Assembly (NCBI RefSeq): GCF_028372415.1
Contig: NC_092872.1
Span: 92,796,575 to 92,860,574 of the forward strand
DNA: 64,000 nt
Origin: Notamacropus eugenii
Lineage: Eukaryota > Chordata > Mammalia > Diprotodontia > Macropodidae
Direction: 5' to 3'
Both the position numbers and the translations under genes were made by a program. Numbering within the stretch: the first letter of the stretch is position 1; each line of letters opens with the position of its first letter. This document shows, one piece after another, positions 56,693-64,000 of the stretch. The notes beneath the pieces were generated by a model, which saw nothing but the letters and a program-made list of their open reading frames with translations, made no database searches and was not told where the DNA came from.

Positions 56693-56734
56693 AGTGGCAC
56701 CATGAAAAATGCTAGGAGCAGATAGTTGTTAATG

Positions 56735-56935
56735 AAGCAGGATGGCATAGTTGAAAAGATCACTTGCTCTGAAGTCAGAGAACCTGAGTTTGAATCCTGG
56801 TTCTGAAATGAATTGCCCGAGTAACCTCTGCCAAGTTACCTCATTTATAAAATGATTTGGTGGTGGTGGTGACTCTGGATGACTTGTGAGGTCCTACCCA
56901 CACTAAATCTGTTTAACCTATGATTCCTGGGAAAC
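56735..56935 (+). mobile_element. MIR/CORE-SINE
   Basis: 'cttgctctgaagtcagagaa', 'cctgagtttgaatcctggtt' and 'ctacccacactaaatctgtt' with a (TGG)n expansion at about 56860-56872. Confidence 0.7.
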
Positions 56936-56989
56936 TCACCTAGTACAAAGCCTGTGTTTTTTGTTTTTTGTTTTTGTTGTTGTTGTTAA

Positions 56990-57265
56990 AGAAGTAGCAA
57001 GGCATAATGGTATTGGGAAGTACTGGGTTTTAATTCCACCTATGACATTTACCAGATCTTTTTATCAGAGCCCTCTGTGGTAGTAGAACTAATACTAGCC
57101 TGGGAATCTCTAGAGAGCAGGGTTAAATATTTGCTTCTAGACAGTTATTTGTTGTGTGTGGCCATGGGCAAATCTGAGCCTCAGTTTCCTCATTTGCAAA
57201 ATGAAGGGATTGGGATTAGTGTTTTCTGCAATTCTTTCCAGCTCTTAATCTATGATTCAGTGAAT
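56990..57265 (+). mobile_element. MIR/CORE-SINE
   Basis: The head lies at 56990-57060. After about 60 bp of other sequence the tail follows: 'tgagcctcagtttcctcatt', 'tgcaaaatgaagggattggg' and 'tccagctcttaatctatgat'. Confidence 0.65.
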
Positions 57266-57329
57266 TCAATAGCAGACTTTTTGCTCAATGATTTCTTAAT
57301 TATTCACTGATTTTAAATCTTCCTTGTAA

Positions 57330-57607
57330 GCTGGCATGATGGTGCCTATCTGTAATCTCTGCTACTGGGGAAACAGACTAGTGGATTGTATGAGCTCTTG
57401 AGGGGACTCAGGGATATGATTTCTGCATTAACTCTGGGATCAATATAGTGAACCACTGGGAGCTGGGGGGTGGTTGGTGGGATTAGGGTCACCAGGCTGC
57501 CTAAGGTGTGGCAAATGGAGCAGGTCAAACCTCCCAAGCCAATCAATGGTGGGATTGGTTCCATGAGTGGTAGTTACAATTCTAGCTTCTAGGTAAGGAG
57601 ACTTAGT
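57330..57607 (+). ncRNA. 7SL (SRP) RNA pseudogene
   Basis: This follows the signal recognition particle 7SL RNA end to end in order. The 5' Alu domain reads 'gctggcatgatggtgcctat' then 'ctactgggg'. The S domain follows, with 'catcaatatagtgaaccact', 'caccaggctgcctaaggtg' and 'ggagcaggtcaaacctccc'. The sequence then reads 'aatggtgggattggttcca' and a decayed 3' Alu end, finishing near a TTAAAAAA run. The length is about 278 bp against roughly 300 for 7SL. Many C-to-T and G-to-A changes and small deletions disrupt pairing, so it is a pseudogene. It keeps the S domain, so it is not a 7SL-derived SINE such as Alu. Confidence 0.9.
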
Positions 57608-58299
57608 TAAAAAATACTCTTTGCATTCCTTTCAAATGATTATTGTTTAGTATTTATTTTTTTGTGGTAGATCATTCTATTCTTTGTATCTCCACATACC
57701 AGGAACTCAATTTTTTAAGGGAAGTAATCATTTACTACTTATGCCACCTTGATCTACCTCAGCAAATAACCCTACCAAACAGAATGAATACTTGTTCTCA
57801 ATGAATTCTCAAACACATTTCCTAAGTTCAGTTGGTGCGCTATTCTTATTGGTGACATGAAAGGTCAAAGATAGGGGACACTGGCTTTTTTTTAAGGCAT
57901 GTGTATTTGACCTCCCAGTGCTTCAGAAAATATGGCTCCTCAAAGGCCAGCAGTACTCAGAGGATTCAAACTTTCATATAGTTTACCAAGTTCTCTGCCT
58001 ACTCTTTCTCTAGGAATCTGGAGGCTTCATGTGAAGTTTGCCTGCAAAACACTGGGCCTTTGATTTAACTTTAATAGGGAAACTCTATAGGATATTTCAG
58101 ACTTTCTCATCCTAAGCAATAGAAATCTAATAAAACCTTACTTATTCAGGCAGAGTGGGGGACGGAGGGTCTAAATTGGAAAACATTTTGAAATACTCAA
58201 TATTTTCAGGAAAAATGCATTCATCATAGCCAACCAGATATACCCAGGCCAGACAAGGAAAACATCTAGTAAAATTTGTTAGTAAGCTTGCTTTAAAAA
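57608..58299. other. Unclassified intergenic sequence
   Basis: No gene or familiar repeat recognised. Confidence 0.4.
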
Positions 58300-58425
58300 A
58301 TAGGTAAGAGTGATTTGTAATAGCACATCAATTCCTTTTTTTTAAATCAATGATTTAAACACTCATTGATTTTTTTTTAAAAAGCAATTGATGCGCTAAT
58401 ACAAATCATTCTTACCTGTTTGTTA
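58300..58425. mobile_element. Palindromic MITE-like element
   Basis: The left arm (about 58300-58357: 'ataggtaagagtgatttgta', 'atagcacatcaattcc', 'aaatcaatga') is mirrored by the right arm (about 58365-58425: 'tcattgatt', 'gcaattgatgcgctaataca', 'aatcattcttacctgtt'). About 8-10 bp of spacer lies between. The ends read 'ggtaag' and 'cttacc'. It has no coding capacity and could form a roughly 55-bp hairpin stem. Confidence 0.75.
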
Positions 58426-58519
58426 AAGGTAATGTTGAACTTATTTTTCATTTTATTTTTTTAAGCACAGTTTGTTTTTTGGAAGCAGGATCACCATTTC
58501 CCTTGCAATCTTGATTATA

Positions 58520-59095
58520 TCATTAACAGAATCAGGAACCTCAGAGGTTATCCTGTCTAGTTCATACATGAAGAATCCTTTTTATAATATTCTCAACAAG
58601 TGGTCACTCATTTTTTGCTTGAAGACCTCTTTTGAGGCAGGAGCACCTGATACCTCCAGAAGCATTTCATTCTGTTTTTGGACAGTTTTAAGTGTTAGGA
58701 AGTTTTCCTTTACAGCAAGCCTACACCCGTCTTTCTGAAATCACAAATCAGAGTCCCTAACTCTGCCCTCTGGGAACAAGCAGAACAAATCTAATCTCTC
58801 TTCCGTATGACAGCCTTTCAAATACTTGAAGACAGCTATCTAATCCTCTGTAAGTCTTTTCTTCAGGATAAACCACTTCATTTCTGTTCATTCAACCAAA
58901 ATTCATCTGCCATGGTGAAGGGGCCTTTCACTATCATCATCTTCTTCTGGATACTTTCCAGATGATCAATGCCCATCCCAAAATGTGATACCCAGTACCC
59001 AATACAATATTCCAGAAGGAATATGACCAGGACAGAATATAGAAGGGCCACTCCTGCCTCTCAATGAAGCCTAGCTTTTTTGGCTGACATGTTAT
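58520..59095 (-). mobile_element. CR1/L3 LINE 3' part
   Basis: 'aggaacctcagaggttatcc', 'agtgttaggaagttttcctt', 'tgccctctgggaacaagcag', 'cagcctttcaaatacttgaa', 'tggatactttccagatgatc' and 'gtacccaatacaatattcca' are the reverse complement of the CR1/L3 end, in the same family as 31560-32180. Confidence 0.75.
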
Positions 59096-59102
59096 ATTGT
59101 CA

Positions 59103-59225
59103 TCATTCAATTAATCAATACAAATCTATTAAGTGCTAAGCACTGTTCTAGCTGCTGCTGATACAAATACAATAAATTAAACTATCTTTTCTCAAAAAGA
59201 ATTTATATGGTAGCAGGGATGGCAA
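59103..59225 (-). mobile_element. L2 LINE 3' end, left part
   Basis: 'attcaattaatcaatacaaa', 'taagtgctaagcactgttct' and 'aagaatttatatggtagcag' mark the L2 end. The body resumes at 60090 after later insertions. Confidence 0.7.
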
Positions 59226-59231
59226 GATGGA

Positions 59232-59495
59232 GAAGTGAATAAGCATTTTTTAAGTGTCAACTACGTGCCAGATGCTGTGTTAAATGCTTTACAAATATCT
59301 CATTTGATTCTCACAATAACCCTGGGAGATAGATGCTATGATTATTCTCATTTTACAGATGAGGAAATCAAGACTGAGAGAGGTTTTGATGATTTGTCCA
59401 GGGCTACACAGCTAGAAGGAGTCTGAGGCATGATTCAAACCTGGGTCTTTCTGATTCTAAGCTCAGCTCTCTTTCCACTATGCTACCTAGCTGTT
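59232..59495 (-). mobile_element. tRNA-derived SINE, full length
   Basis: 'ctacgtgccagatgctgtgt', 'ctcacaataaccctgggaga', 'cattttacagatgaggaaat' and head end 'ctatgctacctagctg' in minus orientation. Confidence 0.85.
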
Positions 59496-59499
59496 AGTA

Positions 59500-59960
59500 C
59501 AACCAGAATAAATATAAAGAGATGCCTGTCAATTGGGGAATGACTGAACCAGTTGTGATGGAATACTACTGTACTGTAAGAAATGATGAGTTCAATGCTC
59601 TCAGAAAAACATGGATGAACCTGCACTGAATAATGAAGATGAAATGAGCAGAATGAAGAGAATACTGCATACAGTAACAGTAATATTGTTTTAAGAAGAA
59701 CTTTAAGTGATTTAGGCATTTTGACTATTAAAAATACCCAAACTACAAAGGACATATGATGGAAGACATTGTCTGTATCCAGAGAAAGAACTGATGAGTA
59801 GAAGTATTTATAGAATGATTTTACATACTTATACACATAGATATATTTGTGTCTAATGATAGCCATCTCTAGGGTGGGGTGGAGGGGAGGAAAAAAGAAA
59901 AGAAATTTACATGATTTCATTATATATTTAAAAGGAAAAGGAAGTTATATGTAATAGATT
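59500..59960 (+). mobile_element. L1 ORF2 end and 3' UTR
   Basis: 'tcaattggggaatgactgaa', 'gtaagaaatgatgag', 'atgagcagaatgaagagaat' and 'tccagagaaagaactgatga' are the plus-strand end of ORF2 and the 3' UTR. An A-rich stretch follows near 60058-60097. It is strongly 5'-truncated, as is normal. Confidence 0.75.
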
Positions 59961-60089
59961 TGCAGTTTCATGTGCAATTATCATTTTAATTATAATCATT
60001 TTAATTAATCATTTAATATCATTTTAATTTAAGCAAATGCTTGTTTTATTCCATAAATTAAAAAATAAAACAAATAAAAAATAAAAAAC

Positions 60090-60660
60090 TCAAAAAAGAG
60101 AATGAGTACAAATGTATATAAAGCAGCTAAATTCAAGCTAATTAGGGAGTGAAAGTGCTAGCAATTCAGGGATCAGAAAAGACTTTATGTGCCATTTGAG
60201 CTGTAACTTAAAAGAAGAGAGAGTTTCTATGAGTCAGAGGTATGGAGGGAGTAAGCTCTAGGCATGTTCAGAGGTATGGAGCTAGGAGATAGGGTGCCAT
60301 GTCTGAGGAACAGGGAAAAGCCTGAATCACAGAGGAGGAGGTAGAATAACGTTCAATGGAGTTGGAAAGGTAAGAATGGAGCCAGGTTGTGAAGGGATTT
60401 AAAAGCTAAGTAGAGGAGTTTATATTTGATTCTAGAAATAATAGGAAGCCACCGAAGTTGATCGAATAGGGGAGTGACATTAGAATTTATTGAGTAAGGG
60501 GAGATTTACACTTAAAATCACTTTGGCAGCACTATGGGGATGGACTGAAGTGAAAAAAGACTTGAGGCAGGGAGTCCAATTAGGAGACTATTGTAATAGT
60601 TTAGGCAAGGTATGATGAGGGCAGAAGTGTACTGGAGCCTGCTTGTAACCTGCCAGAAAG
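60090..60660 (-). mobile_element. L2 LINE body
   Basis: 'ggccaggttgtgaag'-like text at 60380, 'ggaagccaccgaagttgatc', 'aatcactttggcagcactat' and 'gagactattgtaatagttta' give the L2 body read on the minus strand. Confidence 0.7.
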
Positions 60661-60849
60661 CTGATAGTTAAATTTTTGGTGTGGGTAGTTATACATCAGA
60701 AATCAGCAACTACTACAAATCAGGGTTTAATTTATTGTTTTGTTGATTAAAGTGATGGAGAAAAAATGTTAGCCATCCAGATAAAATTTAAAAATGTATC
60801 CCGCATACTTTTTTTCTCCTCGGAGAGATGATTGTCTATCAGACTTTGA

Positions 60850-61600
60850 CTGGTATGCCACATAAAGGCTTAAGCTAAGGTGATAGCTGTGTGAGTAGAG
60901 AGAAGAGGTTGGATGGGAGAAATATTGTGGAGGTAAAAGCAGCAAGATTTGACAGGTGATTGACTATGTGGTTTGAAGAAGAGTGAGGAGTCAAGGATAA
61001 TGTCAAAGTTGTGAACCGGGACACTGAAAGAATGGTGGTATTTTGGACAAAAATAGGTTAGATTGGGAAGAGGGGTTTTTTTTTTTTTTTTGGTGGGGGA
61101 AGATGAATTCTGTTTCAGACATCTTGAATTGTCCTAGATGTGTCTAGGACATCTAGTTTGAAATTTGTAATAGTTCATTGGTGATGTGGGATTGAAGCTC
61201 AGAGGACATATGTATATGTGTATATATTATATATATACATATATATGTATTTGGAGTTATCTGAGAGTTATTTACATAGAGATGATAATTGAACCCATGG
61301 ATACAGAGGTCACAGAGAGAATATGAAGGAAGAGTTCTTAACCTTGGGGTCTGTGAACTTAAAATTTTTTTATATAATTGTATTTCAATTTAATTAGTTT
61401 CTTTAAAAAATCCTATGTATTTTTTATTCATTTAAAAACAGTAGTTTGAGAAGGGGTCCATAGGCTTAACTGCTAAAGGTATCCATGACTGGAAAAAGGA
61501 ATTATAATAATCCCTTCTGTAGAGAGAGAAAGGCAAGTATTTAGGAAAGAGCCTTGGGGAATATCCACAGTTAGGGGACATCATTTGGATTATGGATTAG
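60850..61600 (-). mobile_element. L2 LINE body, continued
   Basis: 'tgaggagtcaaggataatgt', 'gaattctgtttcagacatct', 'catagagatgataattgaac' and 'gagccttggggaatatccac' continue the same L2. A T-run (61076-61092), a TA-rich microsatellite (61205-61250) and a short insertion (61330-61505) interrupt it. Confidence 0.7.
61330..61505. mobile_element. Short DNA-transposon-like insertion in L2
   Basis: Starts 'gttcttaaccttggggtctg' and ends with 'ggtatccatgactgg' and 'aaaaaggaatt'. The ends are roughly inverted, as in non-autonomous hAT-like elements. It also contains 'gagaaggggtccataggctt'. Confidence 0.45.
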
Positions 61601-61669
61601 AAAAGCAAACTGCAGATGGGTCAGGCAGGTAGTAGAGTAATAAGGTTAGTATAGTTGTACAGAGCCCAC

Positions 61670-61940
61670 AGGTAGCCAGGTAGTACCCTGGACAGAGCTC
61701 TGGGCCTGTAGTCAGAAAAACCTGACTTCAACTTTGGCATTAGTCACTAACTGTGTGACCCTAGTCAAGTCACTTAATTTCTGTCTGCTTCAGTTTCCTA
61801 AACTGTAAAATGGGGATAAAAAAGCACCTTTCTCCTAGGGTTGTTGTGAGGATCAAATGAGATAATATTTATAAAGTGCTTAGCACAGTGTCTAGCATGT
61901 AATAGGTATGTAACACATGCTTTTGCCCATTATCCCACCT
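61670..61940 (+). mobile_element. tRNA-derived SINE, full length
   Basis: 'ccaggtagtaccctggacag', 'gtgtgaccctagtcaagtca', 'aactgtaaaatggggataaa', 'agggttgttgtgaggatcaa' and 'cacagtgtctagcatgtaat'. Confidence 0.85.
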
Positions 61941-61974
61941 CAGATGACAAAATATCCCCAGTAGGAGAGAGTGA

Positions 61975-62215
61975 TCAACAGTGTCATATTGTTGACTCAT
62001 TAAGTCTGTAATCCACTAAAGCCCTCAGATCTTTTAGAGGTGCATAGCTATTTTTTGTCTATGTATGCCTTACCCCAACTGGTACTTGTGAAACTGATTT
62101 TTGGAAGTCAAGGGTTTATATTTCTTTCTATTCAGTTTTATTTTATTAGGTTCAGCACAACATTCTAGCCTATCATTTTCTTAAATGTCTTCTTGTTATG
62201 GTTTTAAAAAAGGAC
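61975..62215 (-). mobile_element. CR1/L3 LINE fragment
   Basis: 'tgttgactcattaagtctgt', 'aatccactaaagccctcaga' and 'acattctagcctatcatttt' match the CR1 block seen around 39070-39130 and 40150. Confidence 0.65.
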
Positions 62216-62269
62216 AAATCCTAGTCTTTGAATTTTTTTTTGCTTTTTGTTTTGTTTATTTTGATCTGC

Positions 62270-62430
62270 ATCATTACTTTCATGGATGTAGGGATCTCTA
62301 GATGAGGAAAACCCTTCTACCAATACAGAATTACAACTGTTATATAAGTTATCATCTTTGAGAATTGCTTGGGACATTGAGAGGTCAACTATGTTTCAGT
62401 ATGTCAGAGGTGGGATTTGATCCCACATTT
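62270..62430 (-). mobile_element. SINE 3' part, 'ctctaagact' family
   Basis: 'ttctaccaatacagaattac', 'gagaattgcttgggacattg' and 'tcagaggtgggatttgatcc' are the reverse complement of the SINE family found at 2084 and 9010. This is the only inverted copy noticed. Confidence 0.65.
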
Positions 62431-62591
62431 TTTCTGAATTTTTATAGATTTCAGATGAATGAACTTTTATCACATATATTCGGTAGAACTTTCCTCATAT
62501 GGGTCATTTGACTCTATTGTGTCTCACGGCTACCCAGTGTATCTCTAACTGCTGACAAAGGATTTGTAGTGTCATCTACATGCCCTTCATG

Positions 62592-62717
62592 GAAGGTAGC
62601 ATATCTTTTCTCTGGGACACTCACTCCATGTTCTTTAGAGACATTGTATGAAGATAGCATATCTAACAACTCTTTTCTTGGGGAGACTCACTCTAGGTAC
62701 TTTAGAGAAATTGTATA
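62592..62717. repeat. Imperfect 58/68-bp tandem duplication
   Basis: The unit 'gaaggtagcatatc...ctttagagacattgtat' (62592-62649) is repeated as 'gaagatagcatatc...ctttagagaaattgtat' (62650-62717). An extra short block 'taacaac' lies in the second copy. A TATA-like 'cctatataaaac' follows at about 62748. The host sequence is unidentified. Confidence 0.7.
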
Positions 62718-63069
62718 ATTTCAGTTTCTTTCCCCCTCCATTCCATCCTATATAAAACTGCCAGACTAATCTTTCTCCAACATAATTTTTTTACAAGAGT
62801 TCATTAAACCTTTTTTTTGTTTGCTCAGCACTGTTCAAGGTGGCTATTTTTATAATGTGATTTTACTATTGCTTTAAATTTTAGTATTGCTGTAATACTT
62901 TTAAAGGCTCCCTATTAACTACCACATCAAGTTTAAATAGTCTGGCCTTCAATACTAGCATTATTTAGTTGTTCAACTTTAATTTCTAAAATATACCAAC
63001 ACAAATCCTTTGTTCTAGTTGGATCTATGGTCTTATTATCCTATGTACATATACTTCATATTTCACATA

Positions 63070-64000
63070 TTCAATAAGTATTCAGTGAATGAAATCCTGT
63101 GCTAGGTACTACAAAAATGGGTGCCATCATTCTTTCCCTCTGCAAGTGCAGTATTTGCAATTCAAGGATGCCTTCATCATCCATCTCTATAACAGTAAAG
63201 GAAATAGATTGTCCTGTGACAATCATAGGGGGCAGAGTCTCTCTCTTAGTCACTGCTGGAGAGATTCTCTCCAGAATCCTACTTAATAGGATGATTCACC
63301 TGGAAGATGGTCATCTATCTGAGAGTCAGTGTGGCTTCAGAAAGGACCAAGGAATGGTCAGTATGTTTGCTGCCCAATAACTCCAGAAGAAATGCCAGGA
63401 GCAAAACAGAGGTCTGTACACAATGTTTGTTGATCTGGTCAAGGCCAACTGTCAGTCATGAGGGCTTATTGTAAAATTATGTCAAAATCTGGTTTGTTGG
63501 AGAAGTTCATCAGTATTGTATGTCAATTTAATGATGGCGTACTTGCCTGGGTTCATGATAATTGATGATGGTTTTGCACTTTCCTAGTCACCAGTGGAGT
63601 GAAGCAAGGCCGTGTGCTTGCTCCCATGCTTTTTAGCTTGAATTTTTCAGCAGTATTGTCACACATCTTCAATGAGGATGAACATGGCATCTAGGTCAGC
63701 TATTGCACTGCTGGTAAATTATTTAACTTAAAAAGCCTACAAGCCAAGACTAAAGTGCAGGGAGACCTGGTGCATGATTTTTTTTTTTTTTTGCAGATGA
63801 TTGCTCATTCAATGTAGCCTCTGAAGATGAGGTGCAGCAAAGTATGGATTATTTTCTGCTTGTGTTAATTTTGGCTGAACAATGCACACCAAGAAGACAC
63901 AGGTGCTGCACCAGCCAGTACCACATCATCCATATGTGGAACCATAAATTACAGCAAATGGAGAAGTTTTGAATACTGTGGATAAGTTTACTTACCTTGG
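63070..64000 (+). mobile_element. Non-LTR retrotransposon reverse-transcriptase relic, runs off the window
   Basis: Reading across frameshifts gives ordered RT blocks. LQFKDAFIIHLYNSKGNRLS then CDNHRG lies at about 63155-63235. LVTAGEILSRILLNRMIHLE lies at 63243-63302. ESQCGFRKDQGM at 63321-63356 is the usual CGFRxxRGT block. SGVKQGRVLAPMLFSL lies at about 63593-63640, the catalytic F-A-D-D-C at 63790-63804, and KFTYLG at the window end. The F-A-D-D core is intact but stops and frameshifts surround it. A run of T at 63779-63792 precedes it, probably a slippage expansion in the FLF codons. The blocks differ from the RTE copy at 27.7 kb, the CR1 relic and L1, so this is a fourth LINE type. I would place it in the jockey/RTE-X range but am not sure. 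Confidence 0.8.

Noticed and set aside
59483..59920. 145-codon minus-strand frame
   Set aside because: Antisense to an L1 3' end on the plus strand. No domain.

Overview
The window looks like a repeat-dense, gene-free stretch of a marsupial (metatherian) nuclear genome. It is AT-rich with no bacterial or viral gene organisation. It is packed with tRNA-headed SINEs whose tails I associate with marsupials, marsupial-type L1 copies, an RTE (BovB-like) LINE, and old L2, CR1/L3 and MIR/CORE-SINE pieces. I cannot tell opossum from devil or koala by eye. I see no exon structure, CpG-island promoter or intact host gene. The only long host-like reading frame is a retrocopy.

Layout: 1-9.3 kb holds L1 tails, L2 fragments, a run of SINEs, a 70-bp palindromic mariner-type element and a polypurine tract. 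9.3-16 kb is mostly unrecognised sequence with degraded minus-strand L1 pieces. 16.1-18.3 kb is a minus-strand L2 split by an L1 copy that keeps its 5' end but stops inside ORF1. 22.1-26.1 kb is a plus-strand L1 missing most of ORF2, and a processed pseudogene sits in its endonuclease region. 26.2-29.2 kb has a possible hAT transposon and an RTE LINE with a damaged catalytic motif and a near-identical inverted repeat. 30-38 kb has CR1/L3, SINEs and a palindromic hAT element. 38.5-41.9 kb is one long minus-strand CR1/L3 reverse-transcriptase relic split by later insertions, bounded at 41.9-42.5 kb by a solo LTR. 49.2-49.8 kb is an intact-frame retrocopy of ATP synthase subunit c (ATP5MC2). 50.8-53.4 kb is a nested pair: an ORF1-only (HAL1-like) element inside a second L1 that also stops in ORF1. 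57.3-57.6 kb is a 7SL RNA pseudogene, followed by a palindromic element near 58.3 kb. 58.5-62.4 kb is L3, L2, SINE and CR1 mosaic. From 63.1 kb to the end is a non-LTR reverse transcriptase of another type that runs off the window.

The parts do not act as a pathway. They record successive retrotransposition: L1 machinery probably mobilised the retrocopies, the 7SL copy and the SINEs, and older CR1, L2 and MIR copies are the substrate they landed in. The observations most worth checking are the two L1 copies that keep the 5' end but stop inside ORF1 with target-site duplications, the nested HAL1-like element, the intact ATP5MC2 retrocopy, and three hairpin-forming palindromes. I found no credible new defence, metabolic or signalling system.
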